A stretch of DNA of 42,459 nucleotides from a virus: positions 1-42,459 of the IMG/VR virus record IMGVR_UViG_3300038825_000808; one strand, 5' to 3'. Position 1 is the first letter of the stretch. Each line of letters opens with the position of its first letter. The notes beneath the pieces are model-generated. The model did no database searches and was not told where the DNA came from. It worked only from the letters and a program-made list of their open reading frames with translations. Position numbers and translations under genes: made by a program. Shown in pieces: positions 32,888 through 41,118 of this stretch.

Positions 32888-33961
32888 GTGGAGAATACTT
32901 ATCTAAATCTATTTACATTTCTGTTAGATAAAGCTAGGCGTGACCAAGTTGCACCCATGCTACAGTCTATATACCTGGAGTATCCGTATGACATACTATG
33001 GGAAGAGTTAAAGAAAGAGAAAGAGACTTTAACTAAGACGGACTTTCTAAGTATTGTTAAAGATACCCTAACTGCTGATGAGTACATGTTCTTCAAGACC
33101 ATGGAAGATACAGTCAGTAATGTAACTGGATACAGAGCTATCAATACTCTGTTAACTAACAACAAGATACACAAGATATCTAACATCATACAATCTGATG
33201 AACCATTAGATGATAAGTTGTCCAAGATATCTAACGTGTCTACTAACACAATACAATATGGTGCAAGTAAATCTAAACTATTCTCTGATATGGAGATGAC
33301 AGAGACTAATGACTTGTTCTATTTGTTTCATTATGGTTTAACTAAAGAAGAACTTGCTGTGATATGTGCATTTACTGGACGTGGTAAAACTAGTATCATG
33401 TTATCATTTGTAAGAGATGCATGTCTAAACAAACTAAAAGTATTATACATATCTATCAAAGACTTTAGTGAGACCATGCTACGTAAGAGATTACTTGCAG
33501 TAGAACAGTTTCCTGATTTCTATGCATGTTGTTACTCTGACTTTAGTACTACACAATTAGAAGTAGAAATTGATACAATCAAACCAGACATAGTATTTTT
33601 AGATTACTTAGGAGTTATGTCATCTATGAAAAAAGCTGATGCAAGAAGACATGAGCTTGAGAACATTACGTCTGAACTAAAACGTATAGCTCAAGATAAA
33701 AATATAATTATTGTAACAGCTCATCAACTAAACAAGGATGACCCGTTTCCTAGTGCAGACAATCTACTAGAAGCTAAGGCTGGTATTATATCACATGCTG
33801 ACTTAGTACTAGGTGTAGGTGGTGACATCAACACAGGATACAGGAACGTAACTACTATCAAAGCTAGGAGACATCCAGCATTGCAAGAGTTTCTAATTAA
33901 CTTTGACTTTAATCAGTTAACGTATGACTACGAAGAATATAAGGAGGAAGATAATGGGTAA
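32888..33961 (+). CDS. DnaB-like replicative helicase (RecA fold)
   Basis: The start is GTG 32888, with GGGAGG 7 nt upstream. The 357-aa product carries Walker A AFTGRGKTS (161-169), Walker B DIVFLDYLG (234-242) and a motif IIVTAHQLNKD (274-284) like DnaB motif 3, with a basic IKARRHP further on. The N-terminal 140 residues are helical and may hold the primase-interaction domain. It is smaller than DnaB (about 470 aa) and is separate from the primase, unlike the T7 gp4 fusion. It should unwind DNA ahead of the polymerase. Confidence 0.85.
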   Translation: MENTYLNLFTFLLDKARRDQVAPMLQSIYLEYPYDILWEELKKEKETLTKTDFLSIVKDTLTADEYMFFKTMEDTVSNVTGYRAINTLLTNNKIHKISNIIQSDEPLDDKLSKISNVSTNTIQYGASKSKLFSDMEMTETNDLFYLFHYGLTKEELAVICAFTGRGKTSIMLSFVRDACLNKLKVLYISIKDFSETMLRKRLLAVEQFPDFYACCYSDFSTTQLEVEIDTIKPDIVFLDYLGVMSSMKKADARRHELENITSELKRIAQDKNIIIVTAHQLNKDDPFPSADNLLEAKAGIISHADLVLGVGGDINTGYRNVTTIKARRHPALQEFLINFDFNQLTYDYEEYKEEDNG

Positions 33962-34238
33962 TACATTTAAGTTTAAAACATATACTCAAGGTGGAATGCT
34001 AATAGATGAGGTTGACATACCACAGAGCTGTGTGCGTTGGGTTAACCGCCAAGGTACCAGCGATGGGGGATGGAAACCGAATGGATTAGACGAGCTAGGA
34101 GAAACACTAAAAAGAGTATGTCAATACAGAACAAGAGACAAACTCAAAGACTATGATGATAGTGTTGCTGAGTTTGAACTTCAACAAACTAACAAATCAT
34201 ACTTTCAAAAGATGCAAGAATTAGGGAGTGGAAGATGA
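33954..34238 (+). CDS. Small unknown protein (94 aa)
   Basis: ATG 33954 (MGNTFKFKTYTQGGM) follows GGAGGAAG and overlaps the helicase stop by 8 nt; an upstream in-frame ATG (33924) lacks a site. The protein is soluble, with VRWVNRQGTSDGGWKPNG in the middle and a helical C-terminus. No family is recognised. Its place between helicase and glycosylase-like genes suggests a replication accessory. Confidence 0.65.
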   Translation: MGNTFKFKTYTQGGMLIDEVDIPQSCVRWVNRQGTSDGGWKPNGLDELGETLKRVCQYRTRDKLKDYDDSVAEFELQQTNKSYFQKMQELGSGR

Positions 34239-34705
34239 ATATCTTTGTCTTAGACACAGACCCTGGTACTGCAGCTGAGTATCACTGTGATAAACATGTT
34301 ATCAAGATGATACTTGAGTCTGCTCAGATGCTATGTACTGTGTGCAATCAACATGATATACAGACACCTTACTTGTCAGCTCACCCTAAACATCCATGTA
34401 CACTGTGGGCTGGTAAGAGTTTATCCAACTGGCTATGGCTTAAAGAGTTAGCTATGTGGTTAAACAATGAATACTTGTGGAGATACGACAAGGCACCTCA
34501 TAAATCATGGGAGGTAATAGAAAAGTTAGAGTTACCACCCATTGAAGACATAGGGCTAACACCGTTTCCACTGTGTATGCCTGACGAATACAAGTCAGAC
34601 AATGTAGTACAATCATACAGAGAGTTCTACAGAAAAGAGAAAGCTAGGTTTGCTACATGGTCATTCCCAGCTAAAGAACCTAGATGGTTCAGGAGGAAAA
34701 CATGA
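34235..34705 (+). CDS. DenV / pyrimidine-dimer-glycosylase-related phage protein
   Basis: The 156-aa protein begins NIFVLDTDPGTAAEYHCDKH, then VIKMILESAQMLCT, HPCTLWAGKSLSNWLWLKE and PDEYKSDNVVQSYREFY. This pattern is a widespread phage family I recall as related in layout to T4 endonuclease V (pyrimidine dimer glycosylase); it is often left hypothetical. The conserved His/Asp/Lys near the N-terminus (CDKHVIK) would be candidate catalytic residues. DNA repair is plausible for a sunlit-water phage, but this is inference. Confidence 0.6.
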   Translation: MNIFVLDTDPGTAAEYHCDKHVIKMILESAQMLCTVCNQHDIQTPYLSAHPKHPCTLWAGKSLSNWLWLKELAMWLNNEYLWRYDKAPHKSWEVIEKLELPPIEDIGLTPFPLCMPDEYKSDNVVQSYREFYRKEKARFATWSFPAKEPRWFRRKT

Positions 34706-34887
34706 GTCACATAACTAATGATGCACTACTAGAAGCACTAGTAGAATGCTACATGGAAGCTGGTTTGAGTTATGAAGATGCTTGTGCTAAAGCTAAAGAC
34801 AAGTTTGATAACGATGAACCCTTTCCAGATGAAGAACATAGAGACGATTCTATGTTTGGACATGCAGAATATGTAAAGGAGGACTAG
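34702..34887 (+). CDS. Acidic small protein (61 aa)
   Basis: ATG 34702 (MSHITNDALLEALVEC) overlaps the preceding stop as ATGA and follows AGGAGG; a longer in-frame ATG at 34684 lacks a site. Two helices (ALLEALVECYMEAGLSYEDACAKA) are followed by an acidic tail. No family is recognised. It may partner the primase, which starts 1 nt after its stop. Confidence 0.65.
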   Translation: MSHITNDALLEALVECYMEAGLSYEDACAKAKDKFDNDEPFPDEEHRDDSMFGHAEYVKED

Positions 34888-34888
34888 C

Positions 34889-35653
34889 ATGGGTAAAGTA
34901 ATAGCAATGACAAAGTGTCCCTTTCATGGAGACACTGACCCATCTCTAGCTATATACGAGAATGGATACTACTGCTTTGGTTGTCATAAGTCTGGCAAAC
35001 TAGAGCAATGGATGATAGACCTGGCTCACCAAAAACCTGTGAGTCAGTCATCTATTAATACAATATCTGTAGCTAAGAATGTAGAACAATACACGTACAT
35101 CTACAGTGAGTTAGCTATTAAGTTCTTTGAAGACAGACAGATTCTAACTACAACAGCAGAAGAATTTGGTTGCAAGTACAATGATAACAAATTATTAATT
35201 GAGACTTGGGACATGGCTGCTAATCTAACAGGAAGACAGATTAGGTTTCTTAACAGAAAGCCTAAGTATAGATTAGTTCCTGTGGTAAGACACAAAACTA
35301 AAGTATATCCTACATATACTAGGTGTTTACCTGAAGAAGAAATCAAAGACTATTGCTTTATTGTAGAATCCGTGTATGATGCTATGAGGATGTGGCAAGG
35401 GACAGGGTTTCCAAGTGTTGCTATACTTGGTACTAATATAAAAACATCATTGTTAATGCAGCTTAGTATACTAAGTAAGCTACGTAACACTACGTTTATT
35501 ATATACTTTGACCCAGATGCTAAAGTTATTACTAAACTTATATCTGATAAGATGAGAGCGTATGGTCTACGTACAGTAGAAATCTACCCAAAGCTCAAGC
35601 CTTATGAATATACAGATAGTGAATTGGAATCACAAATCAATGAGGTATTATAA
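34889..35653 (+). CDS. DnaG-like primase (zinc ribbon + TOPRIM)
   Basis: The 254-aa protein has an N-terminal zinc ribbon: C10-x2-H13, then C29-x2-C32 (CPFH...CFGC). The TOPRIM domain shows the conserved Glu160 in YCFIVESVYDAM and the D208-x-D210 pair in FDPDAK. This is the primer-synthesising module without a fused helicase. It is shorter than full DnaG (about 580 aa), so the RNA-polymerase core is compact or reduced. AGGAGG precedes the ATG at 34889. It works with the DnaB-like helicase and the polymerase in the same operon. Confidence 0.85.
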   Translation: MGKVIAMTKCPFHGDTDPSLAIYENGYYCFGCHKSGKLEQWMIDLAHQKPVSQSSINTISVAKNVEQYTYIYSELAIKFFEDRQILTTTAEEFGCKYNDNKLLIETWDMAANLTGRQIRFLNRKPKYRLVPVVRHKTKVYPTYTRCLPEEEIKDYCFIVESVYDAMRMWQGTGFPSVAILGTNIKTSLLMQLSILSKLRNTTFIIYFDPDAKVITKLISDKMRAYGLRTVEIYPKLKPYEYTDSELESQINEVL

Positions 35654-35931
35654 TGGGATATTACAAAAACTTAGCAATTGAACAGGAGGAAGACAAGAAA
35701 GAAGTCATGACATATTATATAGAGAAGGTGACTAAAGAAATCTTAACAGGCTTAGAGTTAGATAAGAAAACTACAGCTGCTTCCTTAACACTAGCTTCTC
35801 AGTTAATTATACAAAGAATATTACAGAGAAATTTAGATGAATTGTTCAGAGTTATCATGGAGGAGAAAGATGCTAACGAGAACTTACACAGAAAGAAAGA
35901 AGAAATACAAGAGCCTACAACTAACAGATAA
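35653..35931 (+). CDS. Small helical protein upstream of DNA polymerase (92 aa)
   Basis: ATG 35653 shares one base with the primase stop (TAATG). The protein is charged and helical throughout (EQEEDKKEVMTYYIEKVTKE, LASQLIIQRILQRNLDELF). Its 3' end overlaps the polymerase gene by 62 nt and supplies that gene's GGAGGAG ribosome site. No family is recognised. It may be a polymerase or primase accessory. Confidence 0.65.
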   Translation: MGYYKNLAIEQEEDKKEVMTYYIEKVTKEILTGLELDKKTTAASLTLASQLIIQRILQRNLDELFRVIMEEKDANENLHRKKEEIQEPTTNR

Positions 35932-38047
35932 CTGTCTTAGATGTGGACTCTTTGAACATGCTGCTTCCCCTAAGTTACTATGTAAACAACTGCAAGATGG
36001 ACAGCGTGGTAGGGTGCTAATAGTATTAGGCACACCATCTCAAGCAGAAGACTTACGTAAAGAACTAGGGGGAGATGCTACAGGTAGCACAGTTAAGAAG
36101 TATATGAAACAATACTTACAAGATTGTGCAGTATGGATAACATGTCCTGTTAAATGCTACCCTAAAGATTATGAAGTTAAGACTCATGAAGTACGTTGGT
36201 GTAGTAGTTTATTAAAAGAAGAAATAGATAAGATAAAACCTAATAAAGTTATAGCCATGGGAGACCTAGCAAGGATGGCATGTAAAGAGATTGACCAAGA
36301 GTACGAATCTAGCATTCATCCTAAACAACTTAAAGACAAGGCATTAGACAGAACTATTATAGAATCATATAGTAGAACTGGAGCTGAGTGTAGAGATGAG
36401 CTAGAAGAAATACCTGTACATCCTAGCTTTGATGAAGTATTAGAAGAAGCTACTAAAGAAGGTTACATTGGATTAGACTTTGAATGGAACATAGACACTG
36501 ATGTAACTCACACAATAGGAATAAGTAGCAAGACTAAATGTGCAGCTGTACCCTTAGAATTTGAAATGCGTGCATTATTAAGAGAACGTATATGTAAAAA
36601 TCCTTTACTTACTGTAGTAGGGCACAACATAGTATCAGACGTAACAAGAATACTTAGAATAGTAGGAGCTGATTATATACAATGTAAGTTTATGGACACA
36701 CTTATATTAAAAAGACAACTAGCACCGCATCTACCTGTAGGTGGTCTAAAGTTCTTTGCTCACAACTACCTCCACCTAGTTGATTATGCAAAAGAAATTA
36801 CCATAGATGACTTCGCACAAACCACGAAGAAACTACAAGACTACTGTGCAGGTGATGCGTATGCTGGGTTACAACTATACTATATGTTTAAACAAGATTA
36901 CCCAGAGTACTGGAGAATAATGACTCTAGCTAGAGACATAGACATGCAGATGATATTACCTGTAGCTCAAATGATACATCAAGGTATTAAAGTAGACATG
37001 GATAAGCTTAAAGAATATACAAAACATAATAACAAAGAGCTAGATAAAGTTCTTACAAAAATAAACAAAACATATGATATAAATCCTAGTAGTCCTGTTC
37101 AAGTAAAAGAAACATTGCAGTCTCTAGGGTATGACGTAGATGGTACAGGTGAAAGTATACTCAAAGGTATTAACCATGAGTTTGCTTCTGATGTATTACA
37201 ATACAGAAAGTATAATAAATTAAACACTACATACACTACAAAGATTCCAGAGCTAGTAGGTAAGTCAGGTAGATTGCACTGTAACCTACAACTAGCATCA
37301 ACAACCACAGGCAGGATGACAAGTACCAACCCTAACATGCAAAACATTCCTCCTGGTGTTCGACCATGTTTCAAATCTATATTTGATGAGGAAGGTACAC
37401 TCCTGACTGTGGATGCTAGTCAATCAGAACTTAGATGTCTAGCTTACTTAAGTGGTAGTAAGTATCTAATAGATGCATACAACAAAGGTAGTGACATGCA
37501 CACATTAACTAGTGAGCTTGCTGGTATTACTCGTAAGAATGCAAAGATACTAAACTTTGCATATGTGTACGGTGCAACAGAGCAACGTTTATCTAGTGAG
37601 CTAGTCAAAGCAGGATTGTCTAGAACTAAAGCAAGAACAACAACACGTACATATCTAGATGTTATGTCTAAAATAGGTATTGCAGATTATCAAAAAAAGT
37701 TGTTGACTTCTGCTAAGAAGATAGGCTATACTAGTAGTGTATATGGGAGGATTGGAGATAGAATGAACCCTACACAAGTAGTTAATTTTCCAATACAATC
37801 ATTTAGTGCAGACTTAAACAAGATACGTATATTAGAAATGCATAACTTGTTAAGACAGCACAAGTGTATATCTAGACTATGGTTAGAGTTTCATGATGCT
37901 ATGGAACTAGATGTATATAAACCAGAATTAGAGTTAGTGTATAATCTAATTAAACAAGTAGATACACGCATACCTGATATTAATAACTCAGGTATTGTGT
38001 TAGACTTACCATTAGATATTAAAGAACACGGACCTAACTGGAATTAA
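35870..38047 (+). CDS. polA: UDG-like domain - DEDDy exonuclease - family A DNA polymerase fusion
   Basis: ATG 35870 (MLTRTYTERKKK, 725 aa) follows GGAGGAG. Residues about 20-130 resemble Fe-S uracil-DNA glycosylase (family 4): C22-x2-C25, C38, then WITCPVKCYP (C92, C96), HEVRWC and IKPNKVIAMGDLA. The usual GEAPG active-site loop is LGTPSQ, so activity is doubtful. The 3'-5' exonuclease is intact: D203-x-E205, D257 in GHNIVSD, Y325/D329. In the polymerase, motif A is D515ASQSELR and motif B R555KNAKILNFAYVYG, with Phe563 at the site equivalent to E. coli Phe762. Motif C is H675-D676-Ala677 where HDE is usual. SPO1-type phages also carry UDG-like N-termini on polymerases. Confidence 0.92.
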   Translation: MLTRTYTERKKKYKSLQLTDNCLRCGLFEHAASPKLLCKQLQDGQRGRVLIVLGTPSQAEDLRKELGGDATGSTVKKYMKQYLQDCAVWITCPVKCYPKDYEVKTHEVRWCSSLLKEEIDKIKPNKVIAMGDLARMACKEIDQEYESSIHPKQLKDKALDRTIIESYSRTGAECRDELEEIPVHPSFDEVLEEATKEGYIGLDFEWNIDTDVTHTIGISSKTKCAAVPLEFEMRALLRERICKNPLLTVVGHNIVSDVTRILRIVGADYIQCKFMDTLILKRQLAPHLPVGGLKFFAHNYLHLVDYAKEITIDDFAQTTKKLQDYCAGDAYAGLQLYYMFKQDYPEYWRIMTLARDIDMQMILPVAQMIHQGIKVDMDKLKEYTKHNNKELDKVLTKINKTYDINPSSPVQVKETLQSLGYDVDGTGESILKGINHEFASDVLQYRKYNKLNTTYTTKIPELVGKSGRLHCNLQLASTTTGRMTSTNPNMQNIPPGVRPCFKSIFDEEGTLLTVDASQSELRCLAYLSGSKYLIDAYNKGSDMHTLTSELAGITRKNAKILNFAYVYGATEQRLSSELVKAGLSRTKARTTTRTYLDVMSKIGIADYQKKLLTSAKKIGYTSSVYGRIGDRMNPTQVVNFPIQSFSADLNKIRILEMHNLLRQHKCISRLWLEFHDAMELDVYKPELELVYNLIKQVDTRIPDINNSGIVLDLPLDIKEHGPNWN

Positions 38048-38061
38048 AAGGAGGATACGAT

Positions 38062-38385
38062 ATGGCGTATCAGCGTTATAACAACAAGCCAAGTTTATCT
38101 AGAGGTAGACAGGCTAGTTCTACTGCATCCCAAGGTAATGCTAAACAAGAATGGGTAACACTTGGTGTAGGTTGGAACAGACCTAGTGGTAGCAAACTAG
38201 CTATGAATACTATATTAAACATTGGTGGTGTCGGACTCAAGGTAAGAGCCTTTTGGAATGACAAGTCTAAATCACAGAGTAAGAACCCTGCTGACTTAGT
38301 CTTTACTATACCTAAAGAGGAGATACCAGATAACTTACTGGACCTGTTACAAGCAGAGCCAGAGGGTGCAGAACAAGCTGGGTAA
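38062..38385 (+). CDS. Possible ssDNA-binding protein (107 aa)
   Basis: The N-terminus is basic and low-complexity (YNNKPSLSRGRQASSTASQ). The core VTLGVGWNRPSGSKLAMNTIL is followed by strands GGVGLKVRAFWND and LVFTIP, then an acidic C-terminal tail (QAEPEGAEQ). A small beta core with an acidic tail directly after the polymerase fits a phage SSB-like role, but the OB fold is not provable here. A strong AGGAGG precedes the ATG at 38062. Confidence 0.5.
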   Translation: MAYQRYNNKPSLSRGRQASSTASQGNAKQEWVTLGVGWNRPSGSKLAMNTILNIGGVGLKVRAFWNDKSKSQSKNPADLVFTIPKEEIPDNLLDLLQAEPEGAEQAG

Positions 38386-38445
38386 GACAACCACCCACTT
38401 GAACGCAGCACCTGGGTAAGTGTATAAACTGCCCTTGGATTATAT

Positions 38446-39261
38446 ATGAGCATAAAAGATTTAATTTATGACCCTGAATACTTTCTAGAAACATTAGAAC
38501 AATCCTGTTCTGATGAGATAACCCAATACATGGACGCAAGAACTGAAGAATGGAAAGCTAGAGGTAAAGACAAAGCTATACGCTCTAGTTCATTAGGAAC
38601 CTGCATAAGGCAGAGCTACTATGGATACTTTAGTGATAGAGAAAGCACACCTATAGAGGACATGTTTGCTAGGAAAAGAATGTATATGGGATTTGTTAAT
38701 GAAGAAACCCAAGCAAAGATACTAGGAAGAATGGACGGACACCTTCATGGTGTTGAGTCTATAGAACAAAATCAATTTCCTGTACACATTAGAGTTGAAG
38801 AAGACGTTGTGTGTACTGCTACTACAGACTTTGTACATGAGTATGACTACAAAGATAAAAAGTATTATGTACCTATGGAACTAAAGTCTACTGAACTATG
38901 GAAATGGAATGAGTTTAAATACCATCCATACCATCTTAAACAAATCCTACTCTGGATGTACTATGCTAAAGAAAAACTAAATTTAAATGTACCTTATGGT
39001 GTACTTATGTACACTAAGCGTAGTACTATGGAGAATAAGTATGTAATAATATCTTGTGATACAAGATTTGAGAAGATGAGTAGAGAGGTACAGAAGTATG
39101 ATTACTGGAAGCCATGGCTGGATAACCATGTATCTGTGATTAAATCAAGTATAAACAACAATAGCTTACCAGAACGTCCTACGGATGTACCTCAATACCT
39201 ATGTAAAGGTTGTACTTATCTAGACTTATGTAATAGGAATGCTAACGTTGAAACTAAGTAA
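38446..39261 (+). CDS. Cas4-like Fe-S exonuclease (PD-(D/E)XK)
   Basis: The 271-aa protein has the full Cas4/RecB-nuclease set: C53 in LGTCIRQ, Asp128 in TTDF, E145-x-K147 in PMELKST, Gln166 in LKQILLWMYY, and C253-x2-C256-x5-C262 near the C-terminus. The four cysteines should hold a 4Fe-4S cluster. In phages such nucleases usually act in recombination or host DNA processing; no CRISPR array or Cas1/2 is present. The ATG at 38446 lacks a strong ribosome site, unusual in this genome, after a 60-nt gap. Confidence 0.85.
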   Translation: MSIKDLIYDPEYFLETLEQSCSDEITQYMDARTEEWKARGKDKAIRSSSLGTCIRQSYYGYFSDRESTPIEDMFARKRMYMGFVNEETQAKILGRMDGHLHGVESIEQNQFPVHIRVEEDVVCTATTDFVHEYDYKDKKYYVPMELKSTELWKWNEFKYHPYHLKQILLWMYYAKEKLNLNVPYGVLMYTKRSTMENKYVIISCDTRFEKMSREVQKYDYWKPWLDNHVSVIKSSINNNSLPERPTDVPQYLCKGCTYLDLCNRNANVETK

Positions 39262-39628
39262 GACACCTAGATTTAAAAAAATGTATAGACGTGGTTATGT
39301 CTTTGAAAAGAAAACACGTAGCATACTTCAAACTATTCTTGATAAATTTAAAACACTTAAGTATTATGTAATAGAATCTAGAGGTAGTAGAGGTAAAGCA
39401 GATATTATTGTAGGATTCTATAATACTAGTAATGGAGAAAGAAACTGGGTAGGGATACAATGTAAAAAAGGTTATGTATCTCAAGCTGAACAAAAACGTC
39501 AGATACAATCTGCTATGAAAGATAATGGTATGATTATGTTTTTTGCATTGAGTACTGAAGAAAGGTCTAGTTCTGTAAAATTTTACCCTGAGTTTGTGGA
39601 GTACATAAAGACTTGGACAAATACATAA
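39239..39628 (+). CDS. Hjc-like Holliday junction resolvase / nuclease
   Basis: The 129-aa protein has the archaeal-type resolvase pattern: RGYVFEKK with Glu23, ESRGSRGKADIIV with Asp55, then GIQCKKG (Q74-x-K76). The usual second acid (E-x-K) is Gln here, so catalysis may be altered or use a different residue. It overlaps the Cas4-like gene by 23 nt, suggesting a recombination/junction-processing pair that could resolve replication concatemers before packaging. The start is uncertain; ATG 39281 is an alternative. Confidence 0.75.
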   Translation: MLTLKLSKTPRFKKMYRRGYVFEKKTRSILQTILDKFKTLKYYVIESRGSRGKADIIVGFYNTSNGERNWVGIQCKKGYVSQAEQKRQIQSAMKDNGMIMFFALSTEERSSSVKFYPEFVEYIKTWTNT

Positions 39629-40143
39629 AGATACTAAAAAAATTAAGTATATTAGCTACTCTTAGTTCTACTACCACAGAAAGTTCTATACTATCTGGTA
39701 GTATTTTTACTGACACTAGGACTAGTTTGTATTCTAGAATGTTAGAGATTGTAAACAAAAAACAATTTACATTAGACTTAAATAGATTTATTCCAACTCA
39801 AGATAGACCTGAGTTCTGGGTGTGGGTAGCTGACCAATTAGAAGAGTATGCAACTAAGGATATGTACATGAATCCTAGTTACATTAGTAAGACAGATGAG
39901 ACTTTGGGTGTATACTGGTATCAATTAGAGCCTCAATATGATGAGCCTCAATATCTTTACTATAATATGTCACCTAGTATTATTAACTATATCTTACAAA
40001 GAATACCATTTAATGTAAGATTTATGCCTGGAAAATTTTATATTTACTGGAATGCAGAGCCTGGAATTTTAGTAGATTTAATTATAAAGGGTGTTAAAAG
40101 GGAGCAAAAAAATGAGCAACAAAAGAAGATTAGTATTAGCTGA
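39613..40143 (+). CDS. Unknown protein (176 aa)
   Basis: The frame opens at TTG 39613, overlapping the resolvase by 16 nt; GGAG lies about 12 nt upstream. The first ATG would be at 39739. The N-terminus is Ser/Thr-rich (TLSSTTTESSILSGS). The C-terminal part is Tyr/Trp-rich (EFWVWVADQLEEY, GVYWYQLEPQYDEP, FYIYWNAEPG). No family is recognised. It is in the early operon and overlaps the next gene by 32 nt. Confidence 0.6.
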   Translation: MDKYIKILKKLSILATLSSTTTESSILSGSIFTDTRTSLYSRMLEIVNKKQFTLDLNRFIPTQDRPEFWVWVADQLEEYATKDMYMNPSYISKTDETLGVYWYQLEPQYDEPQYLYYNMSPSIINYILQRIPFNVRFMPGKFYIYWNAEPGILVDLIIKGVKREQKNEQQKKISIS

Positions 40144-40606
40144 GCTAAGACACTTATATAACTTAGATGACTACTATAGTTTAGAACCTGATGAGAGGGA
40201 ACTACTATCCCTACAATTTATGTTGTCTTTCAACAACACAGATTTCGTAGAAAAAGCTGTACCCTCCTTGGCAGCTTTGATGTCCCTAGGTAAAACTAAA
40301 GTTATAGTCATAGATGGGTGGGAAGAGCCTGTGTTCTTTAAATGTAGAATGGCTCTTGCCTCCCTGATTAATATGATACTACCTCATGATGTAACTGATA
40401 AGCTTCTAAAGTCTCAACTACTCTATGCTAAGGAGCATGAACTAGTAGATAAAGAAAATAGATTTATTCAAGAGGTTGCTAAACATGAGAAGGAAGGGTA
40501 TGATATTATTAACTTAAAGGACACCACATGGTCAGAGTACGCACACTCTGAGTTTCCTGATTTATTTTCAAAAACTATTAAAGAAGAGAACACAACATTG
40601 AATTAG
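40112..40606 (+). CDS. Unknown protein, last gene of the early operon (164 aa)
   Basis: ATG 40112 (MSNKRRLVLAELRHLY) follows AAGGGAG. A GTG 21 nt upstream is less likely. The protein is mainly helical and soluble (SLAALMSLGKTKVIVIDGW, ALASLINMILP), with an acidic C-terminus. No family is recognised. It ends 18 nt before the stop of the convergent late operon, so late-phase antisense transcription could reach it. Confidence 0.65.
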   Translation: MSNKRRLVLAELRHLYNLDDYYSLEPDERELLSLQFMLSFNNTDFVEKAVPSLAALMSLGKTKVIVIDGWEEPVFFKCRMALASLINMILPHDVTDKLLKSQLLYAKEHELVDKENRFIQEVAKHEKEGYDIINLKDTTWSEYAHSEFPDLFSKTIKEENTTLN

Positions 40607-40624
40607 TGCAGCCCATCTCCCTTG

Positions 40625-40885
40625 TTAATCTTTCTCCTTGGGTTGTACCTTGGGGGCAGAGTTATTCTGCCTCCTTGTATTTCTAGATAGTCTATACACG
40701 GTACGTTCTAGCATGTCTACTTTGGTAGTTAGCTTGGCTAGAGTATTATCTTTGTCAGACATCTTGTCAGATAAGGTATCAATGGATACCTTTAGTTTAT
40801 CTAGGCTACCATTTAATCTAAGTAATACAAAGAATGCTACTACTATAGGAAATCCTAGTTCTTTTATTATAGGTATAAAATCCAT
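40625..40885 (-). CDS. Small membrane protein with coiled coil, holin-like
   Basis: The 86-aa protein has an N-terminal membrane segment (IIKELGFPIVVAFFVLLRL, about 6-24), a coiled-coil (LDKLKVSIDTLSDKMSDKDN, KLTTKVDMLERTVYRL) and a basic tail. A membrane segment plus amphipathic coil matches BhlA/UviB-type holin-like proteins; not certain. It shares one base with the preceding stop (TAATG). It is the final gene of the late unit. Confidence 0.65.
   Translation of the reverse strand: MDFIPIIKELGFPIVVAFFVLLRLNGSLDKLKVSIDTLSDKMSDKDNTLAKLTTKVDMLERTVYRLSRNTRRQNNSAPKVQPKEKD
40652..40674 (+). terminator. Hairpin inside the convergent gene, possible early-operon terminator
   Basis: GGGGGCAGA (40652-40660), loop GTTAT, TCTGCCTCC (40666-40674), with one G.T pair, then TTGTATTTC. 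It lies 46 nt past the early stop and within the coding end of the 86-aa gene. The T tract is poor, so it may slow or stop rightward transcription only partly. Confidence 0.35.
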
Positions 40886-41118
40886 TATCTTAGTGGATTG
40901 TCTAGCCCAGACCTAAATTCATCTAGCTTAGCATCCAATACCTCTACTCTTTTGTCTAATAGATTTACTTGTTGTTGTAGTTTTTCTATTGTATCAGAAC
41001 CTACTGCTTCTGACACTGCATCTAGTCTGTTGTTAAACACACCCCATGCATAGAACCCACCACCAATGGCAGATACAACACCTATTATCATGGCATACTT
41101 TTGTAATTTATCTAGCAT
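40885..41118 (-). CDS. Small membrane-anchored coiled-coil protein (77 aa)
   Basis: The N-terminal membrane segment (AMIIGVVSAIGGGFYAWGVF, about 9-28) is followed by a heptad-rich helix (DTIEKLQQQVNLLDKRVEVL). A pair of small membrane/coiled-coil proteins (this and the 86-aa protein) downstream of the virion genes suggests a lysis or membrane-association role. ATG 41118 follows AGGAGG inside the end of the secreted acidic gene. Confidence 0.7.
   Translation of the reverse strand: MLDKLQKYAMIIGVVSAIGGGFYAWGVFNNRLDAVSEAVGSDTIEKLQQQVNLLDKRVEVLDAKLDEFRSGLDNPLR

Noticed and set aside
38076-38539. Minus-strand frames opposite the polymerase-adjacent and Cas4-like genes
   Set aside because: They lie antisense to well-supported + strand genes with good sites and have no recognisable protein features.
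38446-39261. CRISPR adaptation module suggested by the Cas4-like protein
   Set aside because: No repeat-spacer array, Cas1 or Cas2 is present; Cas4-like nucleases are common in phages without CRISPR.
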